This document shows, one piece after another, positions 46,245 to 54,767 of a stretch of DNA of 64,000 bases. The notes beneath the pieces are model-generated. The model ran no database searches. It was not told where the DNA came from and saw only the letters and a program-made list of their open reading frames with translations. Each line of letters opens with the position of its first letter. Position 1 is the stretch's first letter. Origin of the DNA: Chlamydia pneumoniae TW-183 (GTDB lineage: Bacteria > Chlamydiota > Chlamydiia > Chlamydiales > Chlamydiaceae); assembly GCF_000007205.1 (NCBI RefSeq), contig NC_005043.1, positions 930,001-994,000 of the forward strand, read 5' to 3'. The translations under genes were made by a program, and so were the position numbers.

Positions 46245-47045
46245 CTACGGGTGAGAAAGATTTAATGATGATTCATCTACCTTCACTTGAAGTTCAGGGT
46301 AGATATAGGCTCTTAGGAGCTGCCCTATGGAATTTAAAGTAGATCCTAATGACGAAGGACATCCAGAACAATTCCCAGAATAGGCAATTGTGACAATAAA
46401 GTTTTCTAGGGATTCTACAGTTACTTCACCTCCGTCCATAGCAATGTAAGGGCCGATTTTTTCTGCTATTGTAGCGCGAAGAGCATAGAGCTTTTGTTCG
46501 TGAGTGAGAGCTTCCCAATCACTCTGGCTATAGGGATTCGCGTCTTCGAAATCAAGGTTCATGGGAGAATTTTGCAAAGGAAGCGAGCCATCCTCTAAGG
46601 GGATTTCAAGACATTGCTCAACAGCTGTATCTAAGGCATCAATAACAAAATGGTATAGCGAGATGCTATCTTCAGGAAGAGCGGGTTGGTGTGCGTGTAC
46701 GCGTAAGGATTTATCAATATCATCAAGAGTCATCTTGTAAGCTTCGCCATAGCTTTTCCCACAAACAAGATTGCAGACAGCCTCCGCTAGTGGGATTAGA
46801 TAAGGGTGACCAAAGTATTGGAATTTTGCATCCAGGATTACGCCATTTTTCTTATCCACAAGCCAATAAAAAGTGACGCAGTTGCCCATCAGTCTGTGCC
46901 CCTGTTTTCCAGTGACCAGATGTGCTTCTTTAGCTTCAGCATCCTCTTCAGAAAACGTGCCCGCACAATGTGGTGTAAGGAATTTTTTCATAACTTTTGC
47001 TGATAGCGAGGACCAAAAAATCATTGGTTCTAGAGGTAGGGTCAT
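46245..47045 (-). CDS. nifU: NifU-like protein: Nfu domain intact, IscU-like domain without its cysteines
   Basis: A 266-aa protein with an N-terminal IscU/NifU-type domain and a C-terminal Nfu domain. The Nfu part (about 187-260) keeps MDGGEVTVESL and the iron-sulfur CSGCPSS (C226, C229). In the N-terminal part the IscU scaffold positions appear changed by eye: CGD becomes MGN (M53), the cysteine of the FGCG motif is histidine (H80 in FGHPY), and the cysteine of HCS is phenylalanine (F133 in YHFVID). It may carry clusters only through the Nfu domain. The ATG overlaps the nifS stop by 4 nt. Confidence 0.85.
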   Translation of the reverse strand: MTLPLEPMIFWSSLSAKVMKKFLTPHCAGTFSEEDAEAKEAHLVTGKQGHRLMGNCVTFYWLVDKKNGVILDAKFQYFGHPYLIPLAEAVCNLVCGKSYGEAYKMTLDDIDKSLRVHAHQPALPEDSISLYHFVIDALDTAVEQCLEIPLEDGSLPLQNSPMNLDFEDANPYSQSDWEALTHEQKLYALRATIAEKIGPYIAMDGGEVTVESLENFIVTIAYSGNCSGCPSSLGSTLNSIGQLLRAYIYPELQVKVDESSLNLSHP

Positions 47046-48196
47046 GAGGAACTTCCAAGTAAAGGGGTAAGATGCTTAATGGCATCATGCATGGCACGAG
47101 CAAGTTTGGAAAACTCGAGGTCTTTACTTCTTTCTGTAAGAGAGAAATGTAAGGCACTGTGACATAAGAACGGGGAGATCCCACAATTTTGTAACACTTG
47201 AGCTAGGGGCTGGAATCTCTCGTATCCTAAGGATGGATAGATGCCTTGCTGGTGGAGATGGAAGGCAAGACTCTCTGCTGGGATGTCAGGAATTGCAGCA
47301 ACAACGATATTAGGTAATCGGTTCTGGACCTCGGAAAATGCCAATTGGATTGAGGGGAGGACGCTTTGTAACTCTTGAATTAGCTTTTTACACAAATTGG
47401 AGGTGTGGAATGTGAAAAGCGGAAGAGCGGAAATACGTTCTTCACACGCAGTTTGCATTGCTGCCACCGCACTGAAACATAAAGATGCTGAAGTGTGAGG
47501 TGGAAACCAGGAAGAAAAGACCCTCTCTAAAGATTTACGAATGAAGATCCCCCCGATAGAGCCCATACCTCCAAGAGCTGCTGAAGAGAAAGTAATGATG
47601 TCAGCGTTGAGGATCTCAGGAGTTAGAGGAGCTCTTCCTAAAATGTCAGAAATATCCAAGTGAAGGAGGATTCTGCGGTCTTTGCATAAGGAGAGCAGAG
47701 GATCTAAGGGTTGGATTACCCCTGTCAATCCATGAGCTGCAGATAGTGAGAATAACAAACTACGTGGACTCAAGGTTTCTATAAGCTGTTCTTCAACAAT
47801 CCTACCTTCGTGATTTACTGTTACCCAGTCATAGGTAGTTCCGAGTCCTTGATGGCGACATAGGCTATTAATTAAAAGCTGTTGATCATGAGCAGGAAGA
47901 ATGATGTGATTTCTTCCTTGAAACATGGACAGATTTTCTACAAGGGCTGCCAGGACTATATGAACCACATGAGGGAAATGAGGGACAAAACGAAAAATAT
48001 GAGAGTCTTTCAATCCGACCAACTGTCGGATACTCTCCTCTGTTTTCTCAGCTAATTTTAACGCGGAGCCGGGGGGTAGAGAAAATATGTCCGAGTGTAG
48101 GGCATAACTTTCTTTAACCCGCTCAGAAGGAGGAATAGCGACTTGGTTGTTTAACCAAAAAATTCTGGGTGCTTTTCGATTTTGTGGTTTTTCCAT
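47042..48196 (-). CDS. nifS: NifS-like class-V aminotransferase fold, catalytic residues apparently lost
   Basis: Cysteine desulfurase family protein, 384 aa. Fold hallmarks remain: HLDISDILGRAP, where D181 corresponds to the PLP-contacting aspartate, and a C-terminal HFSL. The active-site motif SxHK(x)GPKG reads SSAALGGMGSIGG at 204-216, with alanine (A207) where the Schiff-base lysine should be. The TSGATE motif reads VPHFPHV, and the catalytic-cysteine loop (SGSACSS) reads YPSLGYE near 320. It is probably not an active desulfurase. It overlaps nifU by 4 nt and the gpmA coding region by 46 nt. Confidence 0.82.
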   Translation of the reverse strand: MEKPQNRKAPRIFWLNNQVAIPPSERVKESYALHSDIFSLPPGSALKLAEKTEESIRQLVGLKDSHIFRFVPHFPHVVHIVLAALVENLSMFQGRNHIILPAHDQQLLINSLCRHQGLGTTYDWVTVNHEGRIVEEQLIETLSPRSLLFSLSAAHGLTGVIQPLDPLLSLCKDRRILLHLDISDILGRAPLTPEILNADIITFSSAALGGMGSIGGIFIRKSLERVFSSWFPPHTSASLCFSAVAAMQTACEERISALPLFTFHTSNLCKKLIQELQSVLPSIQLAFSEVQNRLPNIVVAAIPDIPAESLAFHLHQQGIYPSLGYERFQPLAQVLQNCGISPFLCHSALHFSLTERSKDLEFSKLARAMHDAIKHLTPLLGSSS

Positions 48197-48837
48197 TGAT
48201 ATACAACTGGTTTTCCCGTCGGTAATTCTAAAGATAGTACCTCTTCTTCACTTAATTTTTCTAGATCCATAATCAAAGAGCGTAAGGAATTTCCGTGCGC
48301 AGAAACAAAAACGTTTTTTCCATTTTGCAGTTGAGGCAAAATATTTTTTTCAAAGTAAGGCAAGGTCCTTTGTTTCGTATCATAGAGGCTTTCTCCCTGA
48401 GGAGGAGCTGTTTTGTAGCTGCGCCTCCACAGCTTGACCCGCTCTTCTCCGAACTGTTCGGCTGTTTGTTTTTTATTTTTTCCTTGAAGTTCGCCGTACA
48501 TTCTTTCGTTGAGGGCACTAGATTGATAGAGAGGAATCATATTGTTTTCTTCTTCCGCACTGTAGATCCTCGACATCTCTTTTGCTTTGGGATCTTCATG
48601 AACAATATAGGGGATCTTCTTAGAGTGATGATTTGTCATGGCGAGTAAGGCGGTCATCAGACTACGTACTAAGGTAGAGGTAAAGATGCAGTCTATAGGC
48701 AAATTTTGAATAGCTCTTCCTGCGGAAAAAGCCTCTTCAATTCCCTGTTGGCTTAAAGGAATGTCTACCCATCCAGAAAATAAATTTTTTTCATTCCATA
48801 CAGATTGTCCATGACGTAATAAAATAAGAAGAGCCAT
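48151..48837 (-). CDS. gpmA: Phosphoglycerate mutase, 2,3-BPG-dependent
   Basis: Glycolytic enzyme that interconverts 3- and 2-phosphoglycerate through a phosphohistidine. The 228-aa protein begins MALLILLRHGQSVWNEK with the phosphorylated histidine H9. The second catalytic histidine is in FVSAHGNSLRS, and substrate contacts are in ERMYGELQG and WRRSYKTAPPQGES. The length is normal for the dependent type. The stop at 48151 lies 46 nt inside the nifS frame. No terminator lies between, so gpmA, nifS and nifU appear to be one transcript. Confidence 0.96.
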   Translation of the reverse strand: MALLILLRHGQSVWNEKNLFSGWVDIPLSQQGIEEAFSAGRAIQNLPIDCIFTSTLVRSLMTALLAMTNHHSKKIPYIVHEDPKAKEMSRIYSAEEENNMIPLYQSSALNERMYGELQGKNKKQTAEQFGEERVKLWRRSYKTAPPQGESLYDTKQRTLPYFEKNILPQLQNGKNVFVSAHGNSLRSLIMDLEKLSEEEVLSLELPTGKPVVYQWKNHKIEKHPEFFG

Positions 48838-48992
48838 ATGTTCCTACTAGAATTTAGGGTGAGAAGCTAAGCATAAGCAGAAATCAACTTTTGTCTAGTA
48901 GAAAATATAGAAGTAAAAAAAGTTTTTAAGCAAAGAAAAGTAGACCAGTATTGCCTTGCTTAGGCACAATAGGTGCTTGATATGGGGTAAAC

Positions 48993-49700
48993 GTGACAAA
49001 AGTTCGTCTTAATAAATTTTTAGCTTCTGCGGGAGTTGCTTCTCGAAGGAAGTGTGATGAAATTATTTTTTCTGGATCCGTGACTGTGAATGGTCGTGTT
49101 GCTGAGGGTCCCTTTGTTCTTGTAGATCCAGAAGATAAAGTACAGGTGGGAGGAACCTCTGTTCATCTCACTAAGAAAGTATATTTCATGGTGCATAAAG
49201 CTATCGGGTATCTGTGTTCTTCTGAGAAGAAGTTTCCTGGAACTAAGTTGGTGATCGATCTTTTCGCACATCTTCCCTACCGTGTGTTTACTGTGGGACG
49301 TTTGGATAAAGAGACCTCCGGATTAATCTTAGTGACTAATGATGGGGAATTTGCAAATAAAATCATTCACCCCTCCTCAGGAATTACCAAAGAGTATCTT
49401 CTAAAAGTTAGCCGCGATGTCTCTGCAAAAGATTTGGGAAAATTAATGGAGGGGACTTTCATAGACGGCAAACATGTGCGTCCTGTCTCTGTGACTAAAA
49501 TTCGTCGTGGTACAGTAAAGATCGTCGTGAGTGAAGGGAAAAAACACGAGATCCGGTTGTTTGCAGATGCTGCAGGACTTCCTATTTTAGAGCTAAAGCG
49601 TATCCGTATAGGGAGTTTGGTTTTAGGAGGCTTGCGTTATGGCGAATATCGCGAGCTTACAGATGCGGAACTCGGGACCTACATGAAATTGTCTGACTAA
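48993..49700 (+). CDS. Pseudouridine synthase, RsuA/RluB family
   Basis: rRNA pseudouridine synthase, 235 aa. An S4 RNA-binding domain covers about 3-60 (RLNKFLASAGVASRRKCDE). The catalytic domain has GRLDKETSGLILVTND with the catalytic aspartate, KEYLLKVS, and the C-terminal GKKHEIRLFADAAG and LKRIRIGSL motifs. These fit the RluB/RluE/RsuA branch; the exact rRNA position is not decidable here. Start is GTG at 48993 with GGGG 7 nt upstream. It diverges from gpmA. Confidence 0.93.
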   Translation: MTKVRLNKFLASAGVASRRKCDEIIFSGSVTVNGRVAEGPFVLVDPEDKVQVGGTSVHLTKKVYFMVHKAIGYLCSSEKKFPGTKLVIDLFAHLPYRVFTVGRLDKETSGLILVTNDGEFANKIIHPSSGITKEYLLKVSRDVSAKDLGKLMEGTFIDGKHVRPVSVTKIRRGTVKIVVSEGKKHEIRLFADAAGLPILELKRIRIGSLVLGGLRYGEYRELTDAELGTYMKLSD

Positions 49701-49740
49701 CTTGTTTTTTTATATACTAACCTGCAATAGATAGAGCCCT

Positions 49741-50268
49741 ATGGGATATGTTTTCTATGTGATCGCTGGCAGTATATTTCTTGGCATCAGTTTGGGTGCC
49801 TATTGTCAACTCTACTATTCAGTAAAAAGCGTACTATTTTCTTGGTACTTGTTAACAGTATATGCTTTGGAAAAGCGTCATGCGTTGCTCGCTCTCTCTC
49901 AACTTGTAGGCGAAGAAGACGCCCAGTCCCAAAAGGAAATCGACTTTCTCTCGCAGTGTGACAAGCTCTCTTGGCGTGCGTTCCTCAAAAATAGCTACGA
50001 GATCATCCCAACATTTAAAGAGATGGAAGACCTTCTTTCTGAAAGAGTGCAGGGATTCCTAGAGTCTATAGAAACGATTGCAGAGCACGATCGAGCGATC
50101 TTGTGTATCGAAAACTTTTGGGCAAGTAAAAATCTATTTGATTTTGAGATTGCAGCTTACGAAGAAGCTGTGGAGAAGTATCTTAAGTTGCGACAGCGAG
50201 CCCCTTTGAGACTTGCCTCAAAGTTGTTCCGCTTTTTAGATGTTCCCTCGATTCGATTTAGTAGCTAA
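49741..50268 (+). CDS. Membrane-anchored hypothetical protein
   Basis: Conserved chlamydial hypothetical, 175 aa. The N-terminus has a hydrophobic segment (VFYVIAGSIFLGISLGAY, about 3-22), perhaps extended to residue 45. The remainder is soluble and helical, rich in Glu and Leu (IIPTFKEMEDLLSERVQGF). No known motif. It lies 40 nt after the pseudouridine synthase on the same strand and its 3' end overlaps the birA 3' end by 33 nt (convergent). Confidence 0.75.
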   Translation: MGYVFYVIAGSIFLGISLGAYCQLYYSVKSVLFSWYLLTVYALEKRHALLALSQLVGEEDAQSQKEIDFLSQCDKLSWRAFLKNSYEIIPTFKEMEDLLSERVQGFLESIETIAEHDRAILCIENFWASKNLFDFEIAAYEEAVEKYLKLRQRAPLRLASKLFRFLDVPSIRFSS

Positions 50269-50814
50269 GCTATCGGGAAGATTCTCCTGCAACACTCCTA
50301 GGAGATGGTGTATAAGAAGCTCCCTGGTAGTCTCAAGGTCTATGGGATGGCCAAGAATCTCTTGAAGGGATGTTGCAGGTTGTCCGACATCTTTTAAAGC
50401 TTGTTTCGTAGTATTGCCATTGAGGCCGATCCCAAGAACGACTCCAAGAAGTCCTTCTACAGGGAGAGTCTCTGGAAGAACTCCACAGAGCTTTTCTCCA
50501 TGAACCAGGACATCGTTAGGCCATTTTATTTTTGCTTCTGTAATTCCTAAATCCTTACATAAGGCAACAACAGCTTCTGTGCCTAAGCGAAAGAGACGTG
50601 ATACATCGATGTGGAGGTCTGTAATAAAAAAACAGAAGGTATTAAGAAGATCCCCCTTTGAAGATTTCCAGCTTTTACCAAATTTTCCTGTGCCCGCAGT
50701 TTGACATTTTGTGGAGATTACAGTTAATGCATAAGGATCCCACAAATGCATATAGGATTTTGCCATTGTGTTCGTGGAGGGAATTTCTTCTATTTCGTAA
50801 TAAATAACTTTCAT
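50236..50814 (-). CDS. birA: Biotin-protein ligase BirA (catalytic domain only)
   Basis: Transfers biotin to carrier lysines such as that of acetyl-CoA carboxylase. The 192-aa protein lacks the DNA-binding helix-turn-helix of E. coli BirA, so it is a monofunctional enzyme. The adenylation motif is GTGKFGKSW, the lysine-bearing motif KWPNDVLVHGEKLCG is intact, and VLGIGLNGN is present. It reads convergently with the gene at 49741 and diverges from rodA over 39 nt. Confidence 0.93.
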   Translation of the reverse strand: MKVIYYEIEEIPSTNTMAKSYMHLWDPYALTVISTKCQTAGTGKFGKSWKSSKGDLLNTFCFFITDLHIDVSRLFRLGTEAVVALCKDLGITEAKIKWPNDVLVHGEKLCGVLPETLPVEGLLGVVLGIGLNGNTTKQALKDVGQPATSLQEILGHPIDLETTRELLIHHLLGVLQENLPDSLATKSNRGNI

Positions 50815-50853
50815 ATTCTAGAAATTTACAGTCTGCTCAATAGTAATACGATT

Positions 50854-51993
50854 ATGAGATATCATAAATATTTTCGGTATGTGAATTCTTGGGTTTTTCT
50901 TGTCGTACTTACCTTAATGCTATTAAGTGTTGTGGTCATTTCTTCAATGGATCCTACAGCGATGCTGGTGACCTCCTCCAAAGGCCTCTTGACCAATAAA
51001 AGTATCATGCAGCTCAGGCATTTCGCTCTAGGATGGGTCGTTTTTTTTATCTGTGCCTACTTCGATTATCACTTATTTAAACGATGGGCATGGGTACTCT
51101 ACTTTTTCATGATTTGTGCTCTCGTGGGCCTTTTTTTTGTTCCGTCAGTCCAAAATGTCCATAGATGGTACCGTATTCCTTTCATCCATATGAGCGTACA
51201 GCCCTCAGAATATGGAAAGCTTGTGATCGTGATAATGCTCAGTTATATCTTGGAATCCCGAAAAGCAGATATTACATCGAAAACAACAGCATTCCTTGCT
51301 TGCTTAGTTGTCGCACTTCCGTTCTTTCTAATTTTAAAAGAGCCTGATTTAGGAACCGCATTAGTCTTATGTCCTGTGACATTGACGATTTTCTATTTAA
51401 GTAATGTCCATTCTTTACTAGTAAAATTTTGTACAGTGGTCGCTACCATCGGAATTATAGGCTCGTTATTGATTTTTTCAGGAATCGTCTCACATCAGAA
51501 AGTGAAACCCTATGCTCTGAAAGTCATCAAGGAATATCAATACGAGCGACTCAGCCCGTCAAATCATCACCAACGCGCGTCTCTCATTTCTATAGGGCTG
51601 GGAGGAATTCGAGGTCGTGGATGGAAAACTGGGGAGTTTGCAGGTCGTGGATGGCTACCCTACGGCTACACAGACTCTGTATTCTCGGCATTAGGAGAGG
51701 AATTCGGGTTGCTGGGGCTACTCTTTACTCTAGGGCTATTTTATTGTCTTATCTGTTTTGGTTGTCGAACTGTTGCAGTCGCCACTGATGACTTTGGAAA
51801 ACTCCTCGCTGCTGGCATTACCGTATACCTAGCGATGCACGTCTTAATCAATATTAGCATGATGTGCGGGCTGCTACCTATCACAGGAGTCCCTCTGATT
51901 CTAATTTCCTATGGGGGCTCTTCGGTAATCTCTACAATGGCATCCCTTGGTGTATTGCAAAGTATCTATAGCCATCGCTTTGCTAAGTACTAA
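50854..51993 (+). CDS. rodA: RodA/FtsW-family peptidoglycan polymerase
   Basis: SEDS-family glycosyltransferase, a partner of MreB in peptidoglycan synthesis. With the ATG at 50854 the protein is 379 aa (MRYHKYFRYVNSWVF). The frame is open from 50746, but the extra 36 codons overlap birA and look non-native. About ten hydrophobic segments are present; family motifs include QPSEYGKL, KEPDLGTALVL and AFSALGEEFG-like SVFSALGEEFGLLG, with a C-terminal GVPLILISYGGSS. Its stop overlaps the stop of the metal ATPase gene. Confidence 0.94.
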   Translation: MRYHKYFRYVNSWVFLVVLTLMLLSVVVISSMDPTAMLVTSSKGLLTNKSIMQLRHFALGWVVFFICAYFDYHLFKRWAWVLYFFMICALVGLFFVPSVQNVHRWYRIPFIHMSVQPSEYGKLVIVIMLSYILESRKADITSKTTAFLACLVVALPFFLILKEPDLGTALVLCPVTLTIFYLSNVHSLLVKFCTVVATIGIIGSLLIFSGIVSHQKVKPYALKVIKEYQYERLSPSNHHQRASLISIGLGGIRGRGWKTGEFAGRGWLPYGYTDSVFSALGEEFGLLGLLFTLGLFYCLICFGCRTVAVATDDFGKLLAAGITVYLAMHVLINISMMCGLLPITGVPLILISYGGSSVISTMASLGVLQSIYSHRFAKY

Positions 51994-53900
51994 CTTTTCA
52001 GCAAACGGAGAGCATTTAACCCCACAATCACCGTACTTCCCTCATGAAGAATTACCGCGAGCCATAGAGGAATGATCCCTAACGATGCAGGCCAGGAGAC
52101 TAAAAGAATAATAGCAAGCGCTAGTGCAAGGTTCTGCGAAACAACTTTTTTCGTTTGTTTTGCTTTTTGAATGATCCAAGGGAGGGACGACAAGGAGTCG
52201 TGCAGGAGAACAATATCAGCAGCTTCTATTGCTGTAGCGCTTCCAGCTTCTCCCATAGCAATGCCTACAGTAGCTTGTGCTAAAGCAGGAGCATCATTAA
52301 TTCCATCGCCGACCATCATAATTTGACGTTGTGTTGCAAGCTCGCGTATTTTCGCTAACTTATCCTCAGGGGTGAGATCGAAAAATACCTCAGAAATTCC
52401 TAAAATTTCCGCTGTATTTTCAGCACTGACTTTATGATCTCCCGTGAGCATGCTCACGGGATAGCCGAGATCTTTGAGATCTTGAATGATTTCTTTAGCT
52501 TGAGGACGAGGAATATCTCGAAAATAAAATAGAGCAAAACTATTCCCAACATACGCTAGAGAACAAATCTCCCCATGTTGCTTCGCCTGATAAATTTTTT
52601 GTTCTATATCTTCAAGATACTCAGAAGGCACCTTCCCTAGTCCTGTTTCTACCCGACCTACAAAAGCTTCTTGTTCATTGAAATAGCCACGAACCCCCTC
52701 TCCAGGAACTGTAAGATACCGATCTGCAGGAAGCGAGGATACCTTCTGCTCCATAAGGTAAGAAACAATAGCCTCAGCAATCGGATGAGATGAAGACTGC
52801 TCTAAAGCTAATACTGAAGGGAAAAAGGTCTCATTTTTAGAACCGAAGTAGTCGCAACCTATACAGGTAAGCTCGCCAGTCGTTAACGTTCCCGTTTTAT
52901 CCATCACTACAGAATTACAAGAAACTAAACGATCTAAAATCACACCGCCTTTCAGGAGAACCCCATGTTTCGCACAGGCATTGATAGCACTTAAATAGGC
53001 AATAGGAATCGCAATGATCAAAGCACACGGAGACGCTGCAATAAGAAACGCTAGGGCACGGTAAAATGCACTCTGAGGTCCTAACAATGGAATGGAAGTA
53101 AATAAAGGAACCAAAAGGGCAATTCCACAGGCAATTGCAAAAATAGAGAGAGCATATACTGAAGAATATTTATCTAAGCGTTGCTGTAACCTAGGTTTAG
53201 AGTTCTGTGCCTGAATGACTAAATTGATAATATGAGCGATGGTAGAATCCGATCCCGTACGTAAGACACGAAGATCGAAACTCCCTTCCATATTATGGGC
53301 TCCCGCAGGAACAATCGACCCTGGATGACAGGATTTAGGAACTTTTTCTCCAGTAAGATGCATGAGGTTGATAGAAGAAGAACCATGAAGGATTTCTCCG
53401 TCCAAAGGCACAACCTCGCCACTTTTAATGCGTAGGATATTTCCAACCTCAATCTTGTTGATTGCGACTTTTTGTAAGTTGCCATCTTCTAAGACAAGCC
53501 AACCCGTAGTAGGAGCGAGCTGCTTCAAAGAGACTAAAGTGCTCTTTGCTTTCCCCGATACCATCTGTCCCAACGCTTCTGAAATCGCAAACAAGACAAG
53601 AAGCAAGGCTCCTTCTAAAGCTCCTCCAATAAAAATAGAGCCGAAGGCTGCTGATGTCATCAAAATATCAATGTTCACTACCTTTTGACATATGTTATCT
53701 AACGACTTAATCAGAGCAGGAGTGCCAGCAAGAAAAAATGTAAATACTACAAATAAGTTAGAGAGATTTTTTGCATGGAGCCAGAAACTTAGAAGAGCAA
53801 TCAAGTAGGTCCCTAAAGATAAATACGCCGATTTTAAAGGAAGATTGTGACTCAATTTGCGATTTTGTTTAGATAGAAGGGGACTCGTATCTTCAGACAT
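51990..53900 (-). CDS. P1B-type heavy-metal transporting ATPase (P1B-4-like)
   Basis: Membrane P-type ATPase, 636 aa from the ATG at 53900; a longer open frame to 54041 overlaps the upstream gene and is not used. The phosphorylation motif is DKTGTLTTG, with HPIAEAI and GDGINDAPALA following. The metal-site motif in the sixth helix is SPC (AASPCALIIAIP), not CPC, and the last helices have HEGST. SPC plus HEGGT-like motifs mark the P1B-4 subgroup (cobalt or iron efflux), so the usual name ZntA is doubtful. No N-terminal metal-binding domain. It follows a VIT1-like gene on the same strand. Confidence 0.85.
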   Translation of the reverse strand: MSEDTSPLLSKQNRKLSHNLPLKSAYLSLGTYLIALLSFWLHAKNLSNLFVVFTFFLAGTPALIKSLDNICQKVVNIDILMTSAAFGSIFIGGALEGALLLVLFAISEALGQMVSGKAKSTLVSLKQLAPTTGWLVLEDGNLQKVAINKIEVGNILRIKSGEVVPLDGEILHGSSSINLMHLTGEKVPKSCHPGSIVPAGAHNMEGSFDLRVLRTGSDSTIAHIINLVIQAQNSKPRLQQRLDKYSSVYALSIFAIACGIALLVPLFTSIPLLGPQSAFYRALAFLIAASPCALIIAIPIAYLSAINACAKHGVLLKGGVILDRLVSCNSVVMDKTGTLTTGELTCIGCDYFGSKNETFFPSVLALEQSSSHPIAEAIVSYLMEQKVSSLPADRYLTVPGEGVRGYFNEQEAFVGRVETGLGKVPSEYLEDIEQKIYQAKQHGEICSLAYVGNSFALFYFRDIPRPQAKEIIQDLKDLGYPVSMLTGDHKVSAENTAEILGISEVFFDLTPEDKLAKIRELATQRQIMMVGDGINDAPALAQATVGIAMGEAGSATAIEAADIVLLHDSLSSLPWIIQKAKQTKKVVSQNLALALAIILLVSWPASLGIIPLWLAVILHEGSTVIVGLNALRLLKS

Positions 53901-53977
53901 CCCTGATTCAAAAAATGTATTCACTACTTCTGCAGAAAATGAAGTGAAAAACAAACGGGAGAACACGTAGCGACCTG

Positions 53978-54724
53978 TTATAATAATTTCATTAATGATG
54001 AGATAATACTCGCGGAAGTGATGAAGATCCCTAACACCCAAACCATTTCGGAAATTTTATCGTTTTTTAGAATTTTAGCTTTTAGGAAGGAAAGAACCAG
54101 AACCATAAGAGCAGAAAAGACCCCTGCAAGGGTGTAGCTGATGCATAGGACTAGTGGGAGGAAAATGGCAAGCCCACATAGACCTCCTAATATTCTAGAT
54201 CCTCCTTGAATCAGGGGATGAGGAAGATCTTCTTTTCGAATGTAAAGCTCTTCTCGAATCATCGTATCTAGTAGTAGGGTAGAATCGGAACAGACATATT
54301 CTACCATCTCTTGGAGGAGAGGGTCTTTAAACCCTTGATTCTCAAACAAAATCCGGAGTTCTATTTTTTCTTGTTCAAAATTCTCTTCAATCTCGTTTTT
54401 CTCTTCCAGCATAGAACGATGCGAGAGTTCCATATAGGCCCAAGCTTTTCTTGCTTTTAAGCATCCGTGGTAAAATGTCCAGCCAACGCCTAAAGATATT
54501 AAGGATTTTACTTGAAGCGCACGATTCGTAGGAATTAAGAAAAACAACGTCCGAATGAAAAAAATAAAAACGCCAGTAGATAAAGCATTATTAGCTAAGT
54601 GATAGAAAAACCCTTTAAAGGTTGTATGGGGCTCCCCTTTACAGACTCTGTGCTTGTCTCTAACATGCTTTATGTGGTCCTCTGGAGTGCGTGATTTAAA
54701 GTGGTCATGTGGATCCTGAGTCAT
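53978..54724 (-). CDS. VIT1/CCC1-like membrane protein
   Basis: A 248-aa protein, usually listed as hypothetical in chlamydiae. It begins with a His/Lys-rich segment (DHIKHVRDKHRV). Hydrophobic helices are at about 48-68 and 70-85, then a cytoplasmic acidic stretch (EKNEIEENFEQEKIELRIL then FENQGF), DTMIREEL, and two further helices at about 180-210 and 225-245. The acidic stretch and MxREEL pattern match the VIT1/CCC1 iron/manganese transporter family, where they form the cytoplasmic metal-binding domain. The neighbour is a P1B-4-like metal ATPase, which supports a metal role. Assignment by eye. Confidence 0.6.
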   Translation of the reverse strand: MTQDPHDHFKSRTPEDHIKHVRDKHRVCKGEPHTTFKGFFYHLANNALSTGVFIFFIRTLFFLIPTNRALQVKSLISLGVGWTFYHGCLKARKAWAYMELSHRSMLEEKNEIEENFEQEKIELRILFENQGFKDPLLQEMVEYVCSDSTLLLDTMIREELYIRKEDLPHPLIQGGSRILGGLCGLAIFLPLVLCISYTLAGVFSALMVLVLSFLKAKILKNDKISEMVWVLGIFITSASIISSLMKLL

Positions 54725-54767
54725 AATTTTCCTTAGAATTTGATGCTGTCTACAGTCTGATGTGTTC

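Noticed and set aside
50746..50853. Longer start for rodA
   Set aside because: The extra 36 codons overlap birA on the other strand, and the ATG at 50854 gives a normal RodA N-terminus.
53901..54041. Longer start for the metal ATPase
   Set aside because: It overlaps the coding end of the VIT1-like gene by 64 nt. The ATG at 53900 is preferred, although AGGG directly before it is too close to be an ideal ribosome-binding site, so a GTG at 53924 remains possible.
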